Below are positions 24,911-33,329 of a stretch of DNA of 64,000 bases, one piece after another; the first letter of the stretch is position 1, and each line of letters opens with the position of its first letter. The notes beneath the pieces are model-generated. The model was not told where the DNA came from, did not search any database, and saw only the letters and a list, made by a program, of their open reading frames with translations. The position numbers and the translations under genes are program-made. Source of the DNA: Psychrobacter sp. DAB_AL43B (lineage in GTDB: Bacteria > Pseudomonadota > Gammaproteobacteria > Pseudomonadales > Moraxellaceae); assembly GCF_900168255.1 (NCBI RefSeq), contig NZ_LT799838.1, positions 806,001-870,000 on the forward strand, read 5' to 3'.

Positions 24911-25771
24911 ATGACAGCTAAACAAGAGCCAGCATTGGCTGAGGTATTACTGAAACACTTGGTTGAGGCCGCATTAACCGAAGATTTGGGCAGACGCGGT
25001 GATGTCACGTCACAAGCCACCATTCCAGCCGACATGCAAGCGCAATTACAGATTAAAGCAAGACAAGCAGGCGTGATATGCGGCATGGATTTAGCGCGCT
25101 TATCTTTTGCCTTAATTGATGCGCAGATAGAATTTATCGCTCAAGTCAATGACGGTGACACGGTCGAAGCTGGCGCGGTGTTGGCGATTGTCCGTGGTAA
25201 TGCGCGAAATTTGCTGACCGCCGAGCGTACGGCACTTAACTTTATGACCCATCTGAGTGGCATTGCGACAGATACTAAAAAGATTGTCGATAGCGTGGCA
25301 GAATATCCTGCCCAAATTACCTGTACGCGTAAAACCATTCCGGGCTTGCGTATCGTACAAAAATACGCTGTACGCTGCGGCGGCGGACGCAATCATCGCT
25401 TAGGGTTAGATGACGCGATTTTAATCAAAGACAATCATATTGCCATTGCTGGTGATATCAAAACAGCCATTAAGCAAGCGCAAAACTTTGCTGGTCATCT
25501 GATCTCTATTGAAGTCGAAGTGGATACCTTAGAGCAGCTAGAGCAAGCACTCGATGCTGGCGTGAGTTTGGTACTGTTGGATAATATGTCACCTGAGATA
25601 TTGTCGAAGGCAGTCGTGATGTGTAAAGATCGTGCTAAGACCGAAGCATCAGGCGGTATCACACCTGAAACGGTACAAGCGGTAGCAAAAACCGGCGTTG
25701 ACTTTATTGCGATGGGTTATTTGACTCATAGTACGACAGCACTGGATATTGGGCTTGATTTTAGCGCCTAA
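24911..25771 (+). CDS. nadC: Nicotinate-nucleotide pyrophosphorylase (carboxylating)
   Basis: 286 residues, normal family length. Phosphoribosyl/quinolinate-binding motifs are clear: CTRKTIPGLRIVQKYAV, CGGGRNHRLGL, DAILIKDNHI and EASGGIT near the C-terminus. It converts quinolinate and PRPP to nicotinate mononucleotide, the step after NadA. GAGGG before the ATG is a good ribosome binding site. It has its own upstream palindrome, so nadAB and nadC are likely controlled together by NrtR. Confidence 0.95.
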   Translation: MTAKQEPALAEVLLKHLVEAALTEDLGRRGDVTSQATIPADMQAQLQIKARQAGVICGMDLARLSFALIDAQIEFIAQVNDGDTVEAGAVLAIVRGNARNLLTAERTALNFMTHLSGIATDTKKIVDSVAEYPAQITCTRKTIPGLRIVQKYAVRCGGGRNHRLGLDDAILIKDNHIAIAGDIKTAIKQAQNFAGHLISIEVEVDTLEQLEQALDAGVSLVLLDNMSPEILSKAVVMCKDRAKTEASGGITPETVQAVAKTGVDFIAMGYLTHSTTALDIGLDFSA

Positions 25772-25963
25772 TGTTAGCACTTATTTTTATGGTTTGAGCT
25801 CTGCAATGTTAGCTTTATAGTTGGAATTACCGTTAAGTAGTCCATTGAAACGATAGATTGGTATTGAGGTTTTATGGATTTGGCTAGGTAAGAAAATTTA
25901 GGCAAAGTAATGATTTAATTAGCTTATCTGCCTATGATACAATGCCGTTGCTAACCGCCTATT

Positions 25964-26001
25964 AGGTCATCGCTGCACTCGCGCGATGGCCTTATCTTTT
26001 T
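25964..26001 (+). terminator. Rho-independent terminator (nadC) or marC leader hairpin
   Basis: 10-bp stem AGGTCATCGC/GCGATGGCCT with one G-U pair and a 9-nt loop, followed by TATCTTTTT. It is 192 nt after nadC and only 34 nt before marC. It could instead act as an attenuator-like leader for marC. Confidence 0.6.
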
Positions 26002-26034
26002 GCCCGATTTGACCAATAGACAAGCGAGCACTCA

Positions 26035-26676
26035 GTGAATACTGAAATTATCAAGATAATCTTAGCCTTTATGGTACTGATTAATCCCTTTGGCGCATTG
26101 ACGTTATTCTTGGATTTAACCCGCGGCTATTCGATGAATAATCGACGTAAAGTTGCGCGCGTCGCTTGTCTGACCATTTTTATTACCATTAGCTTTTTTA
26201 CAGTAGCAGGTGAGACGTTACTAAAAGCCTTGGGTATTTCCATCGGCTCGTTTCAGTTGGCAGGTGGTATATTGGTATTCTTGATTGCTCTTAATATGAT
26301 GAATGGCGATGGTAATCCCGTTAAGCCTGACCAAGAAAATTTCGATGTTGACCATGTACAAGACGCGCCGCCAACGATGGCAGCAGCGGTGGTGCCCATT
26401 GCCATTCCAATGATGATTGGACCTGGCGGTATCTCAACGGTTATTATTTATTCGTCACAAGTCTCTGGTATTTTGCAGGTCTCTGCCATATTGATTGCTG
26501 GATTGTTTATTAGCCTATTTTGTTATTTGGCATTGATGGCGGCAGGTCGTATCAGTCGTTTGTTGGGTGATACGGGGCTGAATATTATGAGCCGAATCAT
26601 GGGTATGCTACTGGCGGCAGTTTCTATTGAAATTATCGTTAACGGGCTACGTACTTTATTTCCTGACTTAATGTAA
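26035..26676 (+). CDS. MarC family (UPF0056) integral membrane protein
   Basis: 213 residues with about six transmembrane helices. Family-typical segments include INPFGALTLFL near the N-terminus, GSFQLAGGILVFLIALNM, and PIAIPMMIGPGGIST. The soluble loop between helices 3 and 4 (NPVKPDQENFDVDHVQDAPP) is acidic. The start is GTG at 26035. Family role is unsettled; it is not a proven drug-resistance protein. It appears to be a single-gene unit. Confidence 0.88.
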   Translation: MNTEIIKIILAFMVLINPFGALTLFLDLTRGYSMNNRRKVARVACLTIFITISFFTVAGETLLKALGISIGSFQLAGGILVFLIALNMMNGDGNPVKPDQENFDVDHVQDAPPTMAAAVVPIAIPMMIGPGGISTVIIYSSQVSGILQVSAILIAGLFISLFCYLALMAAGRISRLLGDTGLNIMSRIMGMLLAAVSIEIIVNGLRTLFPDLM

Positions 26677-26765
26677 TTATTTTACTTTTCTCCTCCCTTA
26701 TTTGTCTTTCATTTCTCGTATTCAGCTATTTTTCTTTATATTAAATTACTTCTTCTTATATGTTA

Positions 26766-26813
26766 TTTTCATTATTTAGGCTGTGTAGAAAGATACAGCC
26801 TAAATAATGAAAA
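26766..26813. repeat. Perfect 19-bp inverted repeat (hairpin)
   Basis: TTTTCATTATTTAGGCTGT at 26766-26784 and its exact complement at 26795-26813, separated by 10 nt. It lies 89 nt after marC. It may end marC transcription, although no T-tract follows the stem. The rest of the 26677-27035 gap shows nothing else clear. Confidence 0.75.
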
Positions 26814-27035
26814 TTCAACGCGCCCTAAAAAGCACCTCAAACATTATCAATTGAGATAAGCCAATAATCGTTAAACATCATTAAATTAGAACGAGATGAA
26901 AGGCAGCTTAACGCCTGTGTTTTAGCGCTTAGTCATGGCATTAATAATTTCGATTAATCACCAAAAGTCTGCTCCTAAACGCCATTCATGAAAATATGTT
27001 ATGATAGTGTTACGACAATATTACAGGAGTTCGTT

Positions 27036-28418
27036 TTGAGTAAGAAAAGAATAGCGATTTTAGGTGCAGGTCCAAGTGGTTTGGCACAGTTACGTGCTTT
27101 TGAAGCGGCTCGATTGGCCGGGGTAAAGGATTTACCTGAAATAATTTGCTACGAAAAGCAAAATGCCATTGGTGGCATGTGGAACTACAGTTGGCGTACC
27201 GGTTTAGATAGAAACGGTGAACCCGTTCATGGCAGTATGTACCGTTATTTATGGTCAAATGGACCTAAAGAATGTTTAGAGTTTGCTGATTATTCATTTG
27301 ATGAGCACTTTGGCGAAGCCATTCCATCATATCCGCCTCGTGAGGTTTTAAAAGACTACATCATGGGTCGCATCGATAAACAAGACATCCAAAAATACAT
27401 CCGCTTTGAGTGCCCAGTGCGTTGGGTATCATTTGATGATGACACGCAAAAATTTACCGTCACGGTCATGAACCATAAAACGGATGAGCAAGAAGTTGAA
27501 GAGTTTGATTATGTCGTGGTGGCGACTGGTCATTTCTCAACGCCAAATATGCCATACTTTCAAGGCTTAGAAGAATTCCCAGGTCGTATCCTGCACGCTC
27601 ATGACTTCCGTGATGCGCTAGAATTTAAAGACGAAGACATTCTACTTATCGGTAGTAGCTATTCTGCCGAAGATATTGGTACGCAATGTTATAAGTATGG
27701 TACCAAATCAGTCACTATTAGTTATCGCTCACAAGCACTCGGCTATGAATGGCCAGAAGGTATTAAAGAAGTTCCGATAGTGACACACTTTGAAGACGAT
27801 GTGGCGCATTTTGCCGACGGTACTAGCCAAAAATTTGACGCCATTATTATGTGTACGGGCTATTTGTTCCACTTCCCATTTATGCCTGATGAGCTGCGTT
27901 TGCAGACGCATAACTGCTTATACCCCGCCAATCTGTACAAAGGTATCTTTTGGCAGCCTAATCCAAAGTTGATTTACTTAGGTATGCAAGATCAGTATTT
28001 CACCTTTAATATGTTTGATGCCCAAGCGTGGTATGCACGCGATGTCATCATGGGCGATATCGAATTGCCTGACCTATTAAGCCGTGAAGCAGACGAGCAA
28101 CAGTGGTTAGCAACTTATGCTAAGTGTGTCACCGTCAGTGATTCGATTGATTTTCAGGCAAGCTATATCCGTGATTTAACCAATGCCACTGATTACCCAG
28201 AGTTTGCGGTTGAAAAGCAAGGCGAAATCTTAAAGGAATGGCAAAAGGATAAAGCCGAAGATATCATGACCTTTAGAGAAAAGGCTTATCGTTCCACGTT
28301 GACTGGTACGCTATCACCTGAGTTGCCAGAGCCTTGGTTAGATATTCTTGATGATTCGCTAGAGCACTTTTTGAACTTAACCTTTGTTAAGCCTAAAAAA
28401 CGTAAAAAGGCGTCATAG
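27036..28418 (+). CDS. tmm: Trimethylamine monooxygenase-type flavin monooxygenase
   Basis: 460 residues from a TTG at 27036, preceded by AGGAG at ideal spacing; this start puts the FAD motif ILGAGPSG at residues 8-15 as in bacterial FMOs, whereas the ATG at 26988 adds 16 odd residues. The FMO motif FPGRILHAHDF is at about 181-191 and the NADPH motif LLIGSSYSAEDIG near 204-216. Long stretches (SMYRYLWSNGPKECLEFADY, NMFDAQAWYARDVIMG) match remembered Methylophaga and marine Tmm enzymes closely. Likely oxidises trimethylamine to TMAO with NADPH and O2 in the cytosol. Confidence 0.88.
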   Translation: MSKKRIAILGAGPSGLAQLRAFEAARLAGVKDLPEIICYEKQNAIGGMWNYSWRTGLDRNGEPVHGSMYRYLWSNGPKECLEFADYSFDEHFGEAIPSYPPREVLKDYIMGRIDKQDIQKYIRFECPVRWVSFDDDTQKFTVTVMNHKTDEQEVEEFDYVVVATGHFSTPNMPYFQGLEEFPGRILHAHDFRDALEFKDEDILLIGSSYSAEDIGTQCYKYGTKSVTISYRSQALGYEWPEGIKEVPIVTHFEDDVAHFADGTSQKFDAIIMCTGYLFHFPFMPDELRLQTHNCLYPANLYKGIFWQPNPKLIYLGMQDQYFTFNMFDAQAWYARDVIMGDIELPDLLSREADEQQWLATYAKCVTVSDSIDFQASYIRDLTNATDYPEFAVEKQGEILKEWQKDKAEDIMTFREKAYRSTLTGTLSPELPEPWLDILDDSLEHFLNLTFVKPKKRKKAS

Positions 28419-28425
28419 TTTATAT

Positions 28426-28565
28426 GATCTGTTAACAATAAAAGAGATACGTTAATAGCAACGTGCTACTGATACTAGTTTTTCTTGCTTGCTGTTCGCA
28501 TGCGTGACAGAGGCTGCAAAAAATCAGTATCAGTAGCACGGCATCGTTTTTAAGTAGGATTGACT
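28426..28565 (-). repeat. Dispersed palindromic repeat, copy B
   Basis: Minus-oriented copy: arms ACGTGCTACTGATACTAG and CAGTATCAGTAGCACGG, core TTGCTTGCTGTTC...GACAGAGGCTGCA, right end GGATTGACT as in copy E. It lies directly after the tmm stop. Confidence 0.8.
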
Positions 28566-28580
28566 CAGTTACTAAGAATT

Positions 28581-28627
28581 AAAAAAACCAAATACATTTA
28601 ATAGATGTGTTTGGTTTTTTTATTTTT
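28581..28627. terminator. Bidirectional rho-independent terminator
   Basis: Stem ACCAAATACAT/ATGTGTTTGGT with a short TTAATAG loop, A-tract before and T-tract after. It serves tmm (plus) and the ArgO/LysE gene (minus). Confidence 0.85.
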
Positions 28628-28660
28628 TAGTTTAAATATTTCTAGCTATAAATAGCTGTT

Positions 28661-29263
28661 TTAACTTTGATATAAATGCCAAGCCAAATACAACATCAGT
28701 ATGCCTACCAAAGCATCGAGTATATTCCACGCTTTTGGTTTGGCAAATAAAGGTTTGAGTAATCTTGCACCGTAGCCCAGCGCAAAAAAGAAAAAGAACG
28801 AGGCACTGACTGCACCCATTGCAAATGTAAGCTTACTACTAGCGCCCGTTGAAACCATACCGACGAGCACCAATGTATCTAAGTAGACATGTGGATTTAG
28901 CCACGTAAAACCAAAGCATAATAACAGCGCCTTTTTTAAGCTGGTCACGACTTGTCCATCGACGGTAAGTGCATGTGATAAGCGTACGCTGGCATACAAG
29001 CTCTGCAACCCATAGCCTAATAAAAATATGACGCCAGCAAGCTTTGCGATATTAACGACTTGCGGATAGCGCGCCGTGACTGCGCCAAAACCACCAACGC
29101 CAGCCGATATTAAAAGTGCATCACTCACGGCACAAAACAAACAAACAAAAAATATGTGCTCGCGTTTTAGCCCTTGTTTGAGGACAAATGCGTTTTGTGA
29201 ACCAATGGCGATAATCAGTGATAAGCCAAGCAAAAAACCAGAACTATAATCGGCGATATTCAT
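28661..29263 (-). CDS. ArgO/LysE-family amino acid exporter
   Basis: 200 residues with about six transmembrane helices. N-terminal GFLLGLSLIIAIGSQNAFVL is the hallmark of the LysE/ArgO group, followed by FVCLFCAVSDALLISAGVGG and FTWLNPHVYLDTLVLVG. It should export arginine or lysine across the inner membrane. Such genes are often controlled by a divergent LysR regulator, but none is adjacent here. Shares a bidirectional terminator with tmm. Confidence 0.9.
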   Translation of the reverse strand: MNIADYSSGFLLGLSLIIAIGSQNAFVLKQGLKREHIFFVCLFCAVSDALLISAGVGGFGAVTARYPQVVNIAKLAGVIFLLGYGLQSLYASVRLSHALTVDGQVVTSLKKALLLCFGFTWLNPHVYLDTLVLVGMVSTGASSKLTFAMGAVSASFFFFFALGYGARLLKPLFAKPKAWNILDALVGILMLYLAWHLYQS

Positions 29264-29426
29264 GACAGTTGACTTAACCTTTAATAAATAAAATGGTGAC
29301 GTTTGCTTACTGGCAGCATGGCAAAAAGCTGTTAAGATAAGGGATTAATTGTTCGAATGCAATATTCCAAATGCAATATACAGTAAGATGCAACCAATCG
29401 TAAATAGGCGAGGAGCAGGGTAGGTC

Positions 29427-30221
29427 ATGGTCATAAGTTTGACAAGAATGCTACAGTCGTTTGGGCAAGCACAAGATGACCTGCCAACCGTCGCTGCCAA
29501 AAAGGCTCAGCAAGCGGCTGCCAATAACCTTGCTAATAATGAAAACGATGCGGCTCGTCGCGATACTGGTAATAAGCAGGAACATGCTAATACTGCAACG
29601 CTTAAAGCTTCACCGCCTACTGCTTCACCACTTACCGAGCCGCAGCGTACCGAACGTATTTGTAATGCCTTAGCACAAGTGAATGATATTCGGACGCCGA
29701 CGCCATTGACTGATCGCTATTTGTCCAATCGCGCCAAGATGCGACCGACCAATAGACCTCCTTTTGACCCAGATACCTTATGGTATCTTAAACATGGACG
29801 CTGTCCGATTATGACTGAGCTTGTTGATGTGGTCGATGAAGCCACCCTAAACGCCATGCCTATTGAGGCGGTCGCGATACTAGATCGAATAAATGGCAAG
29901 TTAAAACGTTACCGTGAATGGAGTAGCGAGCTCAATGAGCAACAACAGCAGCAACATAATGAGCGGCAATTTGTCATTGATAAGCTGATATCAGAAAGTA
30001 TTCCTGAAGCGCTACATCATTACGAGCAGCTGCAACGTTTCAGTCCGCATCGTACGAAAAATAATGTGGTACAGGGTAAAATGACGGCAGGCGATATGCT
30101 GACTGATTTATTTTTAGAGATCGATTACGAGCTTGATGAGTTATTGGATGAGTTACATCAAACCGTGATGAATCGTCTTGCTTCAACCCATCGTTATGTC
30201 AAAAGCCGTACGCAAAACTAA
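29427..30221 (+). CDS. Hypothetical protein with XpaC-like helical domain, paralog 1
   Basis: 264 residues. Residues 1-80 are Ala/Asn/Thr-rich and probably disordered. The rest is helical, with Q/E-rich coiled coil around residues 170-185. The C-terminal ~100 residues (ISESIPEALHHYEQL ... GDMLTDLFLEIDYELDELLDE ... THRYVKSR) share a pattern with the next two genes and resemble the C-terminal half of the XpaC family; this is a weak, by-eye similarity. No membrane anchor, unlike its two neighbours. Function unknown. Confidence 0.7.
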   Translation: MVISLTRMLQSFGQAQDDLPTVAAKKAQQAAANNLANNENDAARRDTGNKQEHANTATLKASPPTASPLTEPQRTERICNALAQVNDIRTPTPLTDRYLSNRAKMRPTNRPPFDPDTLWYLKHGRCPIMTELVDVVDEATLNAMPIEAVAILDRINGKLKRYREWSSELNEQQQQQHNERQFVIDKLISESIPEALHHYEQLQRFSPHRTKNNVVQGKMTAGDMLTDLFLEIDYELDELLDELHQTVMNRLASTHRYVKSRTQN

Positions 30222-30303
30222 CTGCTGACTACTTTAAATTGGCATTATCAACTTAAGCTAGGTTAGCTTCATGACACATAATCGACTCAATGCATAACAA
30301 TAT

Positions 30304-30330
30304 AGGGCTTTAACAGAGCCTTATTTTTTT
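30304..30330 (+). terminator. Rho-independent terminator
   Basis: AGGGCT/AGCCTT stem (one G-U pair), 7-nt loop, then ATTTTTTT. About 83 nt after the first XpaC-like paralog. Confidence 0.65.
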
Positions 30331-30418
30331 GTTTAATAATAAGAGCTATTAAACAACTATTATCTAAAATAATAATCAATTTTGCCAATCAGTTTTGCCA
30401 AATAAAGAGGACCATCCA

Positions 30419-31078
30419 ATGACCCAAATAACTGCGATGTTAGTAATGTTTGTTTTATATGGGGTGTTACCAGCCGCTGGGTTATATCTAGGGTATCGTG
30501 GTATAAAAAAAGTGACTGCGCCCAAAATGCTCGAATATAAAGCGATGCCGCAATTGGGTTATATTCCTGAAAAAAGCTTACCAGAGGAAGTCAAAACAGC
30601 ACTTACCCAAATAAATGAAAAAGGTGAGAAGCTGCGTGTCATTTATGGTGATAGCAATAATGATGGCAAGATAGATGATAAAGATACCGTTAACGAAACC
30701 TATATCATGATTCAAAACTTGATGGATAGACATGTGCCGCAAGCAATAGCGGATTATCGTCGTTTACATGACTTAGATGGCGCACTGGCTGATAATACTA
30801 AAATTAAGCACTCTGATGTCACTGGCAAAGAAGCGCTGCTAGATGTGCTTATGACGATTAATACGCAGTTCGATGACCTGCTTAATGCCTCATATCATCA
30901 AGATGGACAAAAGCTCCTAGCCACCAATAGATATTTACAGCAGCGTTTTGATAATCCGGCAAACAAGGCCGATATACAGCAGCTTGATAGTAACGCTACT
31001 GAGATCAATGCTATTAAAAACAATGCTATTGAAAGCCCAACTGGCGAACGCGCTAATACTGAAGACATTAAGCTTTAG
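30419..31078 (+). CDS. Hypothetical membrane-anchored protein with EF-hand and XpaC-like domain, paralog 2
   Basis: 219 residues from ATG 30419 (AGAGG upstream; a TTG at 30395 is less likely). Residues 5-27 are a transmembrane anchor. Residues 78-89, DSNNDGKIDDKD, fit an EF-hand calcium loop. The remainder is helical and follows the pattern of its neighbours: LMDRHVPQAIADYRRL ... ALLDVLMTINTQFDDLL ... ATNRYLQQRF. The last ~35 residues are low complexity. Function unknown; the shared domain hints at an envelope-stress or anion-resistance link by weak XpaC resemblance only. Confidence 0.7.
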   Translation: MTQITAMLVMFVLYGVLPAAGLYLGYRGIKKVTAPKMLEYKAMPQLGYIPEKSLPEEVKTALTQINEKGEKLRVIYGDSNNDGKIDDKDTVNETYIMIQNLMDRHVPQAIADYRRLHDLDGALADNTKIKHSDVTGKEALLDVLMTINTQFDDLLNASYHQDGQKLLATNRYLQQRFDNPANKADIQQLDSNATEINAIKNNAIESPTGERANTEDIKL

Positions 31079-31087
31079 ATGGCGCAC

Positions 31088-31232
31088 TATAATCAATCCA
31101 CTATAAAATAAACACAGTGCTACTGGTATAAATTTTGCGCAGCCTCTGTCTGCATAGGCACAGCAAGCAAGGAAAAGTTATACCAGTAGCACGTTATAAT
31201 ATTTGTACTTTTTTTATTTGGGACTGACTATA
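31088..31232 (+). repeat. Dispersed palindromic repeat, copy C
   Basis: Ends TATAATC ... GACTATA. Arms CAGTGCTACTGGTATAAATT and TTATACCAGTAGCACG. Core GCAGCCTCTGTCTGCATAGG then CACAGCAAGCAAGGAAAA. It lies between the second and third XpaC-like paralogs and is about 90% identical to copy E over the arms. Confidence 0.85.
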
Positions 31233-31282
31233 TAAGTACTAAATCATAAGTTGCATAATTGAATGATAAAAAGTGAGCTGGC

Positions 31283-31840
31283 ATGAGTATATTAATAGGC
31301 GTTGGTGTCGTAACGACAGTGACCGTCTTTTATTTGGGTAGAAAAGGTTGGCATGCTCTGCATAAAGCGGTCGGTATTACGCCCGGCGTGCTTATTTATC
31401 AGGATGCTAATGCACCATTATTGCTATCGAATATAAGCTGGCAACAGCTTAACTTGAATAAGAAGCATCTTAAATCCTTAGCAAACGAACAGCTTCACCA
31501 ATTACAGCGTATTGATGAAAAAGTAAGTCAATATCAAGCCTATCAAATAGAGCTACAAGCGCAGAAAATGACACCTGCAATCAGCGAACAGCAGTTTGTA
31601 TTGCATAAAATGCTGCATACGCGTCTACCTGAAATGCTCGCCAGTTATTATCAACTAACGACTATTAATTCAACGGTTAAAGGCGTTAATAATAAATCAC
31701 GAGCTGAAGCTGGTAAGTTACTTCAAGAAGCATTAGATAATATCGAGCAGCGCTTAGATAACTTATTAGAGCAAATGCAGAGGCAGAAATTACAGGATTT
31801 ACGAATCATGAAAAATTATATCGATAGTCATAATAGCTAA
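31283..31840 (+). CDS. Hypothetical membrane-anchored protein with XpaC-like domain, paralog 3
   Basis: 185 residues. N-terminal membrane anchor (residues 2-20, SILIGVGVVTTVTVFYLG), then a helical domain with the same landmarks as the two upstream genes: HTRLPEMLASYYQL, AGKLLQEALDNIEQRLDNLLEQ and RIMKNYIDSH. Gln-rich coiled-coil character overall. The three genes are tandem, similar in plan but strongly diverged in sequence. A strong terminator follows. Function unknown. Confidence 0.7.
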   Translation: MSILIGVGVVTTVTVFYLGRKGWHALHKAVGITPGVLIYQDANAPLLLSNISWQQLNLNKKHLKSLANEQLHQLQRIDEKVSQYQAYQIELQAQKMTPAISEQQFVLHKMLHTRLPEMLASYYQLTTINSTVKGVNNKSRAEAGKLLQEALDNIEQRLDNLLEQMQRQKLQDLRIMKNYIDSHNS

Positions 31841-31880
31841 GTTTTGAGTTGGTAAAAATCGGCTATTAAAAAACATATAT

Positions 31881-31921
31881 AAAAAAGCTGCTAATGATTA
31901 TTTATCATTGGCAGCTTTTTT
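31881..31921. terminator. Bidirectional rho-independent terminator
   Basis: AAAAAAGCTGC..ATGAT / ATCAT..GCAGCTTTTTT hairpin between the third XpaC-like gene and the convergent rluB. Confidence 0.85.
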
Positions 31922-31964
31922 ATATCTTATTCTAAATCTATAAAAGACTTAAAATAAATTTAGA

Positions 31965-32900
31965 TTAACGCTTGTCGTTACGATCTCGAGTATTACGTGT
32001 GCCGCGACTGGCAGGACTTGCACTGCTTTTAGGTTTTGCGCTACTATTTTTAGTACCACCACTACGCGAACTGTTTTCAGTGCGGCGTGCTTTAAGCGGC
32101 TTGCTTTTAATACGCTCTTGCTTCTCTTTAGCAGCGCCATGAAGACCAGTACCATAACGTGGGCGTAAGCTCACTAGGTCTGTTAACGTATTAATATCTT
32201 TTCTATCTAGCTCTAAGAAACGACCCGTACGTAGCTCTTTTGGTAACGCAATATTACCATAGCTCGTACGTAATAGACGGCTGACTTTAAGACCTTGGGA
32301 TTCAAATAGACGGCGTACTTCACGGTTACGACCTTCTTTAAGCTTAACATGATGCCACTTGTTGACGCCTTCACCGCCGCCTTCTTTGATGTCTTCGAAC
32401 TTAGCCAAGCCATCTTCTAACATGACACCTGTTGTCATCGCGCGTGCCATATCTGGGGTAACATCGCCCAGTACCCGTACAGCGTATTCACGGGTCACTT
32501 CGCTAGATGGATGCATCAAGCGATGCGCCATCTCGCCATCATTAGTAAATAATAATAGACCCGTTGAGTTAATATCCAAGCGTCCAACCATTACCCAGCG
32601 GTCATGAGTCAGCTTTGGCAAACGCTCAAATACGGTTGGACGACCTTCTGGATCATTGGCAGAGCATACTTCGCCTTCAGGCTTATAATAAGCTAAGACG
32701 CGGCGACGTTTCTCATTTTCAGAAGTATATTTGATCTGACGACCATCAACACGGATCTCATCACCTTGCTCAACACGATCACCAATAGTTGCAGGTCCAT
32801 TATTGACGGTTACACGGCCTGCTTTAATGACTTCTTCCATTTGACGACGTGAACCAAGTCCCATACGGGCAAGTGCTTTCTGTAATTTTTCATCTTTCAT
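31965..32900 (-). CDS. rluB: 23S rRNA pseudouridine synthase, RluB-type
   Basis: 311 residues. N-terminal S4 RNA-binding domain (about 4-55), then the RsuA/RluB catalytic domain with the nucleophile Asp109 in GRLDINSTGLLLF and the REYAVRVLG segment. The C-terminal ~60 residues are a basic, Ser/Lys/Arg-rich tail typical of RluB. It should convert U2605 (E. coli numbering) of 23S rRNA to pseudouridine. AAGGA before the ATG. RluB and RluE/RluF are related; the tail and S4 domain favour RluB. Confidence 0.88.
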   Translation of the reverse strand: MKDEKLQKALARMGLGSRRQMEEVIKAGRVTVNNGPATIGDRVEQGDEIRVDGRQIKYTSENEKRRRVLAYYKPEGEVCSANDPEGRPTVFERLPKLTHDRWVMVGRLDINSTGLLLFTNDGEMAHRLMHPSSEVTREYAVRVLGDVTPDMARAMTTGVMLEDGLAKFEDIKEGGGEGVNKWHHVKLKEGRNREVRRLFESQGLKVSRLLRTSYGNIALPKELRTGRFLELDRKDINTLTDLVSLRPRYGTGLHGAAKEKQERIKSKPLKARRTENSSRSGGTKNSSAKPKSSASPASRGTRNTRDRNDKR

Positions 32901-33329
32901 AACGATTTCCTTGAATCGGTGGGTTTACATTTCTCAATGTATAAATTTTGACTGGCTATTATACGCTATTTATAAGCGTTACAGAGATTATATTTAGGTC
33001 GCTCTCTGCTTTTACACACAAATAAAGTAAATAGTTTTAATATTATTTGTTGGTTAAAATCGATTGGTGAAATCATAAAGATAACAATATTTATTAATTA
33101 ACGGGCTTAGTAAACATGCAATTATATTTGTTAAATATACCAATAATTACATATAAATCACTTTCAAATTAAGTTCGTTTTCTATCAAAAATACATGATT
33201 ATGGTTCAAAATTTAACCACCTATGTTATTATGGCTTTGTTTTTTGTGTGTCATGTAACGCTTTGGTATTATTGTCTGTTTTTCAATTGCTAGACACTAC
33301 TTATATCTATGATTTATAAAGGTTGTTTT
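32901..33329. other. AT-rich leader region of the capsule locus
   Basis: 429 bp between rluB and wza, very AT-rich. It should hold the main capsule promoter. I looked for an ops/JUMPStart element (GGCGGTAG) and saw none. No gene or repeat recognised. Confidence 0.45.

Noticed and set aside
33001..33329. Search for an ops/JUMPStart antitermination element before wza
   Set aside because: No GGCGGTAG or close variant seen; RfaH-type control of this capsule locus is not supported.
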